A stretch of DNA of 64,000 bases from Flavobacterium profundi (GCF_006491645.1 NZ_VDCZ01000002.1:62001-126000), one strand, 5' to 3'. Numbered from the stretch's first letter, positions 55,029 through 62,369 are shown. Notes: generated by a model not told the origin, from the letters alone. Made by a program: numbers and translations.

Positions 55029-55754
55029 ATGGCAAAAATAGAAGTAGAAGGCACTTTCTCTAGAAGAATAGGGAATTATGTAATTTATGAATTAAACGGA
55101 CAAATGATTATTAGAAGTATCAGTGGGTTTAGTAGTACCGACTTATACCACAATAAAAAATATGAAAAATGCAGGCAAAACGCCCATGAGTTTGGAAAAT
55201 TATCTTCGCAATGCAAAGCCATTCGAATGGCTTTAAAAGAGATTTTACCTAAAAGCAACAATTTAGCGGTGGTGAACGCTTTTACTAAAAAGATGCGAAG
55301 TTTACTTCTTTTCGATACCACGTCTGAGAAAGGAAAACGCCAATTGGCACAAGCGCTACAAAACCCTTTAGCCAAAACAGCTTTGCAATATTATCCTTTT
55401 AATCCCATGAACCCGTTGGGTTTAGAACCAGTAACTCTAAACAATACAAGTCTGCGTTTTACAACCACAGCTTTGACTTTTCCAGCACAAGCCAATAGTA
55501 TAGGTATAACAACCCATTTTCTTTTTTTTAATTTTATAACTAATGAAAGTTGGTTATACAGTAGTTCGATTACCCATTTTCAAAAAGCGACCCTGCCAGA
55601 AACCGTAACGGTTTCCTTACCAGACCAACCCAAAGCGGGTAGTGGCATACGTTTTACGTTGGTAGAAATAGCTTTTTTTGAGCATACAAAAGACATTTTT
55701 ATTCCTTTAGAAGAGGACGCTAGTAAAATGGTGGTAGTGCTTGCTGTGGAGTAA
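55029..55754 (+). CDS. Conserved hypothetical protein
   Basis: 241 residues, no signal peptide or membrane helix. The first 110 residues (GNYVIYELNGQMIIRSISG, then KKYEKCRQNAHEFGKLSSQCKAI) look like an alpha-helical module; the rest is beta-rich. Proteins with this N-terminal pattern occur in other Bacteroidetes, often as single copies in accessory regions. I do not recognise the family. It is followed by dispersed repeats. Confidence 0.68.
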   Translation: MAKIEVEGTFSRRIGNYVIYELNGQMIIRSISGFSSTDLYHNKKYEKCRQNAHEFGKLSSQCKAIRMALKEILPKSNNLAVVNAFTKKMRSLLLFDTTSEKGKRQLAQALQNPLAKTALQYYPFNPMNPLGLEPVTLNNTSLRFTTTALTFPAQANSIGITTHFLFFNFITNESWLYSSSITHFQKATLPETVTVSLPDQPKAGSGIRFTLVEIAFFEHTKDIFIPLEEDASKMVVVLAVE

Positions 55755-55975
55755 CTTGTCCTGCTGAACTTGTTTCAGTATCTTAATTATAGAATAAGAC
55801 CCTTACAGGGTGACAGTATTGAGGTAAATGATTAAAGTTTAACCATAAACAAACAACCACCAACCATTTTCCTTAAACTTGTCATAAAGCCAGTACTGAG
55901 CCTGTCGAAGTATAAGCATCCCATAAGTAACTTGGAAAAAGCGAATGAGACCCTTACAGGGTGAGACTATTGCGT
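55755..55975. repeat. Dispersed intergenic repeat with two copies of a 17-mer
   Basis: CTGCTGAACTTGTTTCAG and ACTGAGCCTGTCGAAGT resemble the widely dispersed repeats between Flavobacterium genes. AGACCCTTACAGGGTGA occurs at 55797-55813 and 55948-55964. No ORF is present. They mark a region of insertions and rearrangement. Confidence 0.7.
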
Positions 55976-56030
55976 GAATCATTTTGAAGAATTTTTAAAA
56001 TAAAAAACGAGCATATTTTAAAAAAAGCTC

Positions 56031-56038
56031 TATATTTG
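56031..56038 (+). promoter_or_regulatory. -7 element of micro-unit 1 (TATATTTG)
   Basis: TATATTTG lies 7 bases before the ATG of a 37-residue ORF; the -33 is not clear. The transcript would be leaderless or start inside the ORF. Confidence 0.5.
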
Positions 56039-56045
56039 CTTCATA

Positions 56046-56159
56046 ATGAACACAAAAAGACAACCTATAGCAATGCTATCAAAAGATAGTATCACCCTTT
56101 TAGTAGGAGCATTTTCTACTAAAGGAGCTAGGCCGTTTGTCGTGTTTTATAAGGGTTAA
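56046..56159 (+). CDS. Possible 37-residue micropeptide (micro-unit 1)
   Basis: Frame starts MNTKRQPIAMLSKDSITLLV and ends VVFYKG; a second Met is at position 10. It is weakly hydrophobic in the middle. The coding strand also folds strongly: CTTTTAGTAG pairs with CTACTAAAGG around a 9-base loop at about 56097-56126. A terminator follows at 56191. The unit might therefore be a structured RNA rather than a gene. No homologue is known to me. Confidence 0.4.
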   Translation: MNTKRQPIAMLSKDSITLLVGAFSTKGARPFVVFYKG

Positions 56160-56190
56160 GAATTTACAGTAACACCAACCAAAATAACCG

Positions 56191-56219
56191 AGCGTCCTTC
56201 AAAAGAGGACGCTTTTTTT
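56191..56219 (+). terminator. Terminator of micro-unit 1
   Basis: AGCGTCCT pairs with AGGACGCT (8 bp, 7-base loop), followed by TTTTTT. Confidence 0.85.
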
Positions 56220-56511
56220 GTTTCGCTAAATAAAAATTAGGAATTAGGAAATAGGAGTTAGGTTATACAATTGAAAAAAATATGTAATTATTTACCATGG
56301 ATACAAAACAAAAACATTGGTAAACAACAAAAAAATAAAAAAAATGTTGCATGCGTAGTACAAATAACACAAAATAAAATTTGAAAGCTAAGCAAATGAG
56401 AGACAGTCATTTGACTATTTTAAAGAAATCTGTTAGTAAACGGACAGGATATTTTATGCTTTGTATTTAATATAACTAATTGAAAATCAATAAAATAAAT
56501 TTAAAAAATAC
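56220..56511. other. Gap between micro-units, no gene seen
   Basis: About 290 bases with ATTAGGAA-type repeat remnants at 56236-56260 and A-rich sequence. A 24-codon ATG frame from 56396 has no supporting features. Confidence 0.5.
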
Positions 56512-56543
56512 TTGGAAAATAGTTTTTTTTGACATTATCTTTG
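56512..56543 (+). promoter_or_regulatory. Promoter of micro-unit 2
   Basis: TTG at 56512-56514, 21 bases, TATCTTTG at 56536-56543; a good match to the flavobacterial consensus. Confidence 0.75.
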
Positions 56544-56617
56544 CAACAGAAATTTTAATACAAGCGATACGCTAAAAGGAATGGCTCTTTTAGTATTCAG
56601 GAATAAAAAATAAAAAC

Positions 56618-56758
56618 ATGAGAGTAGCTAATTTAAACTATAATAGAACAGTAACAATGAGTATATCATCAATCGTACGAGTAGTTTTTGCTGTAAGTAC
56701 ATCAAGTTTCGACTTTGGAGCTACAACGAGTATGCAGGTGCATCCCTATAAACCCTAA
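56618..56758 (+). CDS. Possible 46-residue micropeptide (micro-unit 2)
   Basis: Frame starts MRVANLNYNRTVTMSISSIV and ends MQVHPYKP. A moderately hydrophobic middle (SISSIVRVVFAVS) is followed by a Ser/Thr-rich stretch. A 7-bp hairpin CTAAAAG/CTTTTAG in the leader (about 56571-56592) shares its sequence with the stem of micro-unit 1. The ATG lies about 70 bases after the predicted transcription start, and a strong terminator follows the stop. It could be a substrate or regulator of the ATP-grasp enzymes, or a leader peptide. No homologue is known to me. Confidence 0.42.
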   Translation: MRVANLNYNRTVTMSISSIVRVVFAVSTSSFDFGATTSMQVHPYKP

Positions 56759-56781
56759 GAAGTTATTCTTACTTTATATAC

Positions 56782-56808
56782 AAAGCACCTTTTTAAGGTG
56801 CTTTTTTT
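56782..56808 (+). terminator. Terminator of micro-unit 2
   Basis: AAAGCACCTT pairs with AAGGTGCTTT (10 bp), loop TTT, then more T. It lies just upstream of the tRNA-Ser gene. Confidence 0.88.
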
Positions 56809-56822
56809 ATGCTCAAAACAAA

Positions 56823-56909
56823 GGAGAGTAGGTAAATATTGGTTTGTTACACCCGACTGCTAATCGGTTTACTCACAAGGTAATGAGGGTTCGATTCCCT
56901 TGCTCTCCG
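56823..56909 (+). tRNA. tRNA-Ser (anticodon GCT), divergent
   Basis: Complete class II cloverleaf: acceptor GGAGAGT/GCTCTCC (one G-T), D-stem GTAA/TTAC with GG in the loop, anticodon loop CTGCTAA, variable arm TTAC-N7-GTAA, T-arm GAGGG-TTCGATT-CCCTT, discriminator G. Position 8 is A instead of T, and the first anticodon-stem pair is a C-T mismatch. CCA is not encoded, as usual in this phylum. It is unlike a typical host tRNA-Ser(GCT) in the D-arm, so it is probably an accessory copy. Confidence 0.82.
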
Positions 56910-56979
56910 CAACAACTAATACACATCAGCAATACCGTATTGCTATTGAAACATACAAATGGTCTTTAGAAAGGACTAA

Positions 56980-57050
56980 GGCTTATTGGGGTAATGGTAA
57001 CCTTCCCGACTGTCTCTCGGGAGCTATGAGTTCGATTCTCGTATAAGCCG
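56980..57050 (+). tRNA. tRNA-Asp (anticodon GTC), divergent, T at position 37
   Basis: Complete class I cloverleaf of 71 nt: acceptor GGCTTAT/ATAAGCC, D-stem GGGT/ACCT, anticodon stem CCCGA/TCGGG, loop CTGTCTC, short variable region AGCT, T-arm ATGAG-TTCGATT-CTCGT, discriminator G. The anticodon by position is GTC (Asp), followed by T37, whereas almost all tRNAs have a purine there. The fold is perfect, so it is unlikely to be a random pseudogene. It lies 70 bases after tRNA-Ser with two short hairpins in between. Confidence 0.75.
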
Positions 57051-57211
57051 CTGGTGTAGTTAAGAGCAGTTCGTCAGTTCGTTTGTTTTTAGTGTCATAC
57101 AAATCATAATTTCACTAAAAGAATATCAAGAACGAGTCGTACTCTAAAGGTTTAAAAATAAGCTTATAAATGGATAATGCTTGAAAAAATGGAAATTTAA
57201 AAGACACAAAA
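57051..57211. other. Leader between tRNA-Asp and the ATP-grasp genes
   Basis: GCTGGTGTAGTTAAGAGCAG directly after the tRNA resembles the 5' end and D-arm of a tRNA, but no anticodon or T-arm follows. Otherwise non-coding; no clear promoter box. Confidence 0.45.
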
Positions 57212-58033
57212 ATGAAGACAATTTTAATTATAAATGGAGAAAAATATTGGCACGACTATTTACCCATGTTTCAAGTAGTTCATAAGAAAATTCAAGATGC
57301 TGAATTTATTTTGAAAGAACAACAGCTTGTAGTGGTGGATAAAGAAGGCGTTTGTAAACCCGATTTCATTTTGTGGAGATTGGGTGCCATTACTCCCAAT
57401 TGGAAACACAGAACCGCATTGGAATTAATACAATTATCCACTGTAGTTTGTTTAAATGATGCAAAAAGTTTGTTGCAAGGGTATGATAGGTTATCCATGT
57501 TGTACACCTTAAAAGCTTTAGATTTACCAGTAATTCCATTTGATGTAGTTACTCATAGTCGCTTTTTAAATACCCTTCAATTGCCTTTTCCTTTTGTTGT
57601 TAAAATTGGAAATTATCATGGAGGCTATGGAAAAGTTTTAATCGAAAATGAAGCAAAATGGCAAGATATAAAAGATATGGCTTTTGTTACAAACGATTAT
57701 ATTACTGTTGAACCCTTTATTGACTATCAGTATGACATTCGTTACTTGATTGTAAACGATAAAGTTTGGGCGATGCAACGTAAAGGCAAATTTTGGAAAT
57801 CCAATGTGTTAACCAATGCTTTTCAATTGATTCCTGTACAACCTTACTGGGAAGCTAGAATAAAAAGACTTCAGGAACATTTGAATGCTATTATTTTGGC
57901 ATTAGATATTTTGAAAGATGATGAAGGAAATGAGTATATCGTAGAATATAATGATATTCCTGGTATAAGTGGTTTTCCAAATGAAGTAAAAGAAGAGTTT
58001 GTGAAGGCCATACAAGAAAAGTGTAATTTTTAA
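57212..58033 (+). CDS. ATP-grasp enzyme, synapsin-like
   Basis: 273 residues. The protein aligns by eye with the synapsin C domain: ILIINGEKYWHDYL at the start, PDFILWR (50-56), FVVKIGNYHGGYGKV (128-142, Lys131 and Gly-rich loop), TVEPFIDYQYDIRY (165-178; Glu167, Arg177) and YIVEYNDIPGISGF (242-255; Glu245, Asn247). These are ATP, Mg and substrate sites of the ATP-grasp fold, which joins a carboxylate to an amine or thiol through an acyl-phosphate. It begins a three-gene run with 11- and 33-base gaps. Substrate unknown. Confidence 0.85.
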   Translation: MKTILIINGEKYWHDYLPMFQVVHKKIQDAEFILKEQQLVVVDKEGVCKPDFILWRLGAITPNWKHRTALELIQLSTVVCLNDAKSLLQGYDRLSMLYTLKALDLPVIPFDVVTHSRFLNTLQLPFPFVVKIGNYHGGYGKVLIENEAKWQDIKDMAFVTNDYITVEPFIDYQYDIRYLIVNDKVWAMQRKGKFWKSNVLTNAFQLIPVQPYWEARIKRLQEHLNAIILALDILKDDEGNEYIVEYNDIPGISGFPNEVKEEFVKAIQEKCNF

Positions 58034-58044
58034 AGAGAAGTAAA

Positions 58045-58836
58045 ATGTATTTTTTAGTACAATCCAACATTTATTTAGATCCAGATCATAATAAAATTTT
58101 TGATGCCTTAAAAGATTTAGGCATTGCTTATGAAGCGATAACCGTAAAATCGACAGATACAAGTTTACCAATTACAACCGATAGAAAAGATGTTTTTGTG
58201 TATGGTTCAGTACAAATGGCAAGGTTAGCAAAACAATACACGAATTGGTATCCAGGTTCATTTTATGGGGGCAATCATTTGTATGAAATATATGCAAAAC
58301 AGTACGGTTCCAATCTATTAAATGATGCAATAAGGATTGCCAAGCTAACGGATGATTTGGTTTGGCAAAATGGAGAAAAGAAATTTATAAAACCCTATCA
58401 AGTAGCAAAAGCCTTTACAGGAAAAGTTTTCGAAAAGGAAGAATGGGAAGATTTTATTATTGAAGGTCTCGCTCATCCAAAGCGCTTCATGAAAGAGGAT
58501 ATGCTCATTCAAATTGCAAAGCCTAAGGAAACCATAAAAGAAGCCAGGCTTTGGATTGTGGGCGGTCAAATTATCGATGCGGGTTACTATAAATTTAATG
58601 GAGATTTTCCATTTGAAGCAACTGTAGCAACAGAAGGAATAGCTTTCGCAAAAGAGATGATTGGGCTCTTTAATGTAGAAGAAGCCTTTGTAATGGACAT
58701 CTGTTATACTCTTGAAGGTTGGAAAATTGTAGAGATCAATTGCATTAATAGTTCTGGGTTTTATACCAATACGAATGTAAAAAGTATCCTAAAGGCCTTG
58801 GATATTTACTTTACTCATAAGATTCAAAAAATGTAA
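58045..58836 (+). CDS. ATP-grasp domain protein, R2K clade-like
   Basis: 263 residues. N-terminal part YFLVQSNIYLDPDHN with VFVYGSVQMAR, then KKFIKP (Lys116), a KAFTGKVF stretch, EARLWIVGG (Arg158), YYK (Lys173) and VMDICYTLEGWKIVEINCINSSG (Asp208, Glu220, Asn222). This arrangement agrees with the R2K clade of ATP-grasp enzymes (DUF4343-like), predicted in the literature to modify peptides or proteins. It lies in the middle of the ATP-grasp run, suggesting stepwise or multi-subunit ligation. Confidence 0.82.
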   Translation: MYFLVQSNIYLDPDHNKIFDALKDLGIAYEAITVKSTDTSLPITTDRKDVFVYGSVQMARLAKQYTNWYPGSFYGGNHLYEIYAKQYGSNLLNDAIRIAKLTDDLVWQNGEKKFIKPYQVAKAFTGKVFEKEEWEDFIIEGLAHPKRFMKEDMLIQIAKPKETIKEARLWIVGGQIIDAGYYKFNGDFPFEATVATEGIAFAKEMIGLFNVEEAFVMDICYTLEGWKIVEINCINSSGFYTNTNVKSILKALDIYFTHKIQKM

Positions 58837-58869
58837 ATAAAAACGGCAATAACAATTAAAATTAAAATT

Positions 58870-59658
58870 ATGAATACCTATAATAGAATTGCTTTAATAG
58901 GCATCGAACCTGAAGAATACGAAGTCATACGCGCACATTATACCGGTCATATTATTTGGCATTTGGCCATTCCAAAGATTGTCGTTAAAGATGAAGTTTT
59001 GTTCATAGAAAAAGCCAATGGAGTAGGTATGTTACCGGTAGATAAAGTAGTGTATTATGGAATTTATGACGATGATTTTGATTTTATTTCGGGCTTAGCC
59101 ATTTGGAACGGACCTTGTTATCCCAACGCAAAAGGGATGTTAGATTGTCGTTTTAAAATTCCTTGTTTAATTAAAGCTTTGTCTTTGTCGCAATTTAGCG
59201 CCCCTAGAGGCTTTGTAAGCGCTGGAGCAACGGTAACAACAACACAAGATACCGTTGCAAAATGGGGAAATTGGCATTGTGGAGAAAACAAACATCGATT
59301 TACAGGCGCATGGGAAAGTGAGTATACAGCAACCATTGAACCCTATTTTGAAGGGGAAGCGGTACGTATTATGATTATAGGCAATAAACATTGGCAAATT
59401 CAATTAGAAGGACCCACATGGTTGAAGTCTATCCACCCAGAAACGGCCGGTTTTATGCAAGTTGATGCGGATTTATTAGCCGATACGCTACATATTAAAA
59501 AGGCCTTACAAATGGATATGATAGGAAATGATTATATCGTAACTAAAGAGGGTAAAAAATACCTTTTAGAAGTAAATCATATCCCTAATATTACACGATT
59601 TGAAACCGTTAGAACAGTATATCTTGAAACAGTAATTGATTGGATTACTTCTTCTTAA
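58870..59658 (+). CDS. ATP-grasp enzyme, third of the run
   Basis: 262 residues. It shares blocks with the first gene of the run: KWGNWHCGENK (Lys131, same residue number as KIGNYHGGYGK in gene 1), TIEPYFEGEAVRI (Glu157, Arg166), GPTWLKS and YLLEVNHIPNITRFE (Glu234, Asn236). The Gly-rich loop is altered to HCGE, so its nucleotide grip may differ. It is probably an ancient paralogue of the synapsin-like gene. The last gene of the run; the next gene starts 396 bases later behind a TACG box. Confidence 0.8.
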   Translation: MNTYNRIALIGIEPEEYEVIRAHYTGHIIWHLAIPKIVVKDEVLFIEKANGVGMLPVDKVVYYGIYDDDFDFISGLAIWNGPCYPNAKGMLDCRFKIPCLIKALSLSQFSAPRGFVSAGATVTTTQDTVAKWGNWHCGENKHRFTGAWESEYTATIEPYFEGEAVRIMIIGNKHWQIQLEGPTWLKSIHPETAGFMQVDADLLADTLHIKKALQMDMIGNDYIVTKEGKKYLLEVNHIPNITRFETVRTVYLETVIDWITSS

Positions 59659-59685
59659 TTGCTTGTTTATAAAGAGTTTATTGTT

Positions 59686-59721
59686 TACGCAAAATAATTG
59701 CGTATGTAGTTTTCAAATTTG
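59686..59721 (+). promoter_or_regulatory. TACG palindrome box with CAAATTTG, copy 4
   Basis: TACGCAAAATAATTGCGTA at 59686-59704, 9 bases, CAAATTTG at 59714-59721. It precedes the non-coding stretch and the exonuclease gene. Confidence 0.75.
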
Positions 59722-60054
59722 TAACAGAAAATAAATGTTCTTTTTTTAATTAGCCAAAAAACAACTTGTCTTTGCTTTTGTACCCCTTTCTTTTATAAAG
59801 AAACAAAACAAAAGACCTGAAGACGCAAACGGTATTCTAACTGTTATTTTGCTGACCTATTTTATTGCCAACCTTAGCTTTTATTTGCAAAAAATAGAAA
59901 ACCATTCTAACACTTTATATACCCTTTCTTTTTCCGTTCTTGTATGCAAAGACAACTTGTTTTTTATTATTAAAAAGGTATAGGATAAAAAAAAGAACTT
60001 ACTAAATAATTACAAAAATTAAGAGCGAGAAACGATTCGCTTGTATCGATAACA
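59722..60054. other. 330-base leader or RNA before the exonuclease gene
   Basis: No ORF. CAACTTGTCTTTGC at about 59763-59776 and GCAAAGACAACTTG at about 59946-59959 form an imperfect inverted repeat (13 of 14) some 170 bases apart. Pyrimidine-rich CCCTTTCTTTT occurs beside both arms. If the box upstream is the promoter, this is a long structured 5' leader or a separate RNA. Confidence 0.5.
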
Positions 60055-60600
60055 ATGAAAACAACAGAAAAAATAATTATAATTGATTTAGAAGCTACTT
60101 GTTGGAACGGACCAGTGCCTCAAGGACAAGTAAATGAAATCATAGAAATTGGTATTTGTGTTTTAGACACATTTACAGGAGAAATTAGTAAAAATAGAGG
60201 TATTTTAATTCAGCCAGAATATTCCACTGTAAGTCCTTTTTGTACTGAATTAACTACTATAACATCTGATTTATTAGAATTAGAAGGCATTCGTTTCGAA
60301 GATGCGATTGCTATTCTTGAAGAAGAATATCAAGCTGAGCACTATACTTGGGCAAGTTATGGACAGTATGATTTAAATATGCTCAAGAAGCAGTGTCATT
60401 CTAGGAAAATAGAATATCCTATGGGCAACCAACATATTAATGTTAAAGAAAGGTTCAGTGAAGTGAAAGGCTTACGAAAAAAAGTAGGTATGAATGGCGC
60501 TTTGGAAATTTTAGGTATTCCTTTAGAAGGCACCCATCATAGAGGTGTGGATGACGCAAAGAATATTGCCAAAATTCTACACTGGTGTCTTGTAAATTAG
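60055..60600 (+). CDS. DEDDh 3'-5' exonuclease (ERI1/KapD-like)
   Basis: 181 residues. ExoI DLEATC (Asp11, Glu13), ExoII around GQYDLNML and ExoIII THHRGVDDAKNIAKI with the general-base His make a complete DEDDh nuclease. The spacing is nearest to ERI1-like RNA/DNA exonucleases. It may trim structured RNA 3' ends. It follows TACG box 4 and precedes the endonuclease V homologue by 166 bases. Confidence 0.9.
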   Translation: MKTTEKIIIIDLEATCWNGPVPQGQVNEIIEIGICVLDTFTGEISKNRGILIQPEYSTVSPFCTELTTITSDLLELEGIRFEDAIAILEEEYQAEHYTWASYGQYDLNMLKKQCHSRKIEYPMGNQHINVKERFSEVKGLRKKVGMNGALEILGIPLEGTHHRGVDDAKNIAKILHWCLVN

Positions 60601-60737
60601 TGATTAGCACCTAGTGAGTTGTAGTGCTATAAAAATACTCTTGATGTGCCTTTACTAAAGTATTCTTACAGTAGAATTTTCTTTGGTAAAGGCTTTTTTA
60701 TTAGTGTAAGGGATAGGTATAAAAGAGGTAATTCTCT

Positions 60738-60745
60738 TATATTTG
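60738..60745 (+). promoter_or_regulatory. -7 element TATATTTG of the endonuclease V-like gene
   Basis: TATATTTG lies 20 bases before the ATG at 60766. No clear TTG upstream. Confidence 0.6.
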
Positions 60746-60765
60746 TTGTATTAACCCACAAAAAA

Positions 60766-61269
60766 ATGATTGTAACAATTGATGTTCATTATAAAACAGA
60801 TTATGCTAAAACGGTTTTGCTTTTTTTTGAGAATTGGCAAAGCGAAACTCCTGCAAATATTATCACACATATTACAAAAGACGTATTACCCTATGAACCC
60901 GGTTCTTTTTATAAGAGAGAACTGCCTTGTATTTTAAATGCTTTAAAAGAAACAACATTAGAAGCAATCCAACTTATTATTGTAGATGGCCATATTTATG
61001 TTGATAATGATGGAAAATATGGATTAGGAGGACATTTGTATGAAGCATTGGATAAAAAGTTTCCTATTATTGGAGTGGCAAAAACATCTTTTCAAAGTAA
61101 TAAAGAAACTGTAGTTGAAATTTTACGAGGCGAAAGTAAAAATCCGTTGTTTGTTTCTGCTATTGGAATGGATAAAGAAGAAGCGGCACATCATATACAA
61201 AATATGCATGGTGCATATCGTTTGCCTCATTTAGTAAAGTTAATGGATCAAATTAGCAAAGAAGCCTGA
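60766..61269 (+). CDS. Endonuclease V-family protein
   Basis: 167 residues from the ATG at 60766; the frame is open further upstream through the promoter and is rejected there. It retains the metal-binding acids of endonuclease V: Asp6 in TIDVHY, Glu52 in FYKREL and Asp74 in IVDGHIY, plus IGVAKTSF (Lys106). It is shorter than the E. coli enzyme and has GHIYVDNDGKYGLGG where that family has GHGIAHPR. It probably cleaves beside deoxyinosine or inosine in RNA. A base-deamination link with the glycosylase-like gene at 35.6 kb is possible. Confidence 0.85.
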   Translation: MIVTIDVHYKTDYAKTVLLFFENWQSETPANIITHITKDVLPYEPGSFYKRELPCILNALKETTLEAIQLIIVDGHIYVDNDGKYGLGGHLYEALDKKFPIIGVAKTSFQSNKETVVEILRGESKNPLFVSAIGMDKEEAAHHIQNMHGAYRLPHLVKLMDQISKEA

Positions 61270-61292
61270 TTTTGTTATAAAAATATCATAAA

Positions 61293-61321
61293 AAACCCTC
61301 AAGAACTAATCGAGAGGGTTT
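61293..61321 (-). terminator. Terminator of the type IX secreted protein gene
   Basis: AAACCCTC and GAGGGTTT (8 bp, 13-base loop); the T-run lies on the minus strand side. Confidence 0.7.
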
Positions 61322-61351
61322 CATCTAAGAGTGATAGTTTAGCAGGTTGTT

Positions 61352-62227
61352 TTACTCTTTGATAAATTTTTTGATTGCTTTTCCAGAATCGCTGTTTACA
61401 ATTAAGATATAAAAACCTTTGGATAACGCATTCGTATTAATAGTAATCGGATGATTGATTGAACCAATAGTTTCTTGGATTACTATTTTTCCTAAATTAT
61501 CTACAACGGTGTAATCGTGAATAACAGTTTGATTAGAAATCGATACAAAAAGCGATTCTTTCACAGGATTAGGATAGAGTGTTATTGAATTAGAAAAAGA
61601 AGGGTTATCTATACTTAAGTTACAAGTGGTATCCCATTCCACAATCATAGGCACGCCTTGGTTGCTGCTAGTGCTATTTGGGCAAAATTGGGGTGCTGCA
61701 ACCACATAGTAACTTCCAGGCTCTGTTATAACATAAGAGAGATTATTAGCTCCAGGAATGGCAACATCATCTTTATACCATTGAATATTTGTATCGTAGG
61801 GACTGCCAATTGTATTGTTGAAGCTACCTCCTTGACATAAAAGAAAATTACCGTTGTTACCATCTACAGATACAGTACTATTCATTTCATTATAAATAAC
61901 TAAACTTGCCCAAGCATAGCTATCAATTTGAATTTCATTGGATTCGTACGTATTTCCTCCAGAGGTAACCACTACTTTTAAAAGCGCCTGATCATATGTG
62001 TACCAGTCGTAGGTAAAAGATGCTGTAGTAGCTCCTGAAATTTCAGTGTACGGATCGTTTGTAAACCAATATTTAAAATACCATTGATAGGTATCATAGT
62101 TTCCATTAGTTACTGTAGCAGTTCCATTGGTCCAAGGACACAACATTACATCACCTTGAATTTGTGGATTTTGAGCAACCAAAAAATAGCTGCAACTTAA
62201 AAATAGGAGTAGTAAATTTTTTTTCAT
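61352..62227 (-). CDS. Secreted protein with type IX sorting domain
   Basis: 291 residues. Signal peptide ending YFLVAQ, two Ig-like beta domains with few cysteines (about 20-105 and 110-200), then a type A sorting domain from about residue 218 (SITLYPNPVKESLFVSI to KAIKKFIKE). It is exported through the outer membrane by the type IX system. Binding function unknown. Monocistronic with its own terminator. Confidence 0.9.
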   Translation of the reverse strand: MKKNLLLLFLSCSYFLVAQNPQIQGDVMLCPWTNGTATVTNGNYDTYQWYFKYWFTNDPYTEISGATTASFTYDWYTYDQALLKVVVTSGGNTYESNEIQIDSYAWASLVIYNEMNSTVSVDGNNGNFLLCQGGSFNNTIGSPYDTNIQWYKDDVAIPGANNLSYVITEPGSYYVVAAPQFCPNSTSSNQGVPMIVEWDTTCNLSIDNPSFSNSITLYPNPVKESLFVSISNQTVIHDYTVVDNLGKIVIQETIGSINHPITINTNALSKGFYILIVNSDSGKAIKKFIKE

Positions 62228-62369
62228 AACAATTTATTTAAATGTGTATCGCAAATGTAATAAGCCTATATATAGTAAGGCTTTTATTAAGCGTGACAAA
62301 TTGTGACATGGTTGAAAACAAATTGTGACATTTCAATAAAAAGGTACTTTTTTATTTTTGAGGAAGGAA

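Noticed and set aside
55755..55975. CRISPR array
   Set aside because: Only two copies of a 17-mer with a long gap; it matches common dispersed intergenic repeats.
57051..57075. Third tRNA after tRNA-Asp
   Set aside because: Only a start and D-arm-like stretch are present; no anticodon stem or T-loop follows.
57212..59658. Classical graspetide (microviridin-type) cluster
   Set aside because: The small ORFs lack the usual TxK or PFFxxxxE-like core repeats, and no acetyltransferase or ABC transporter is present.
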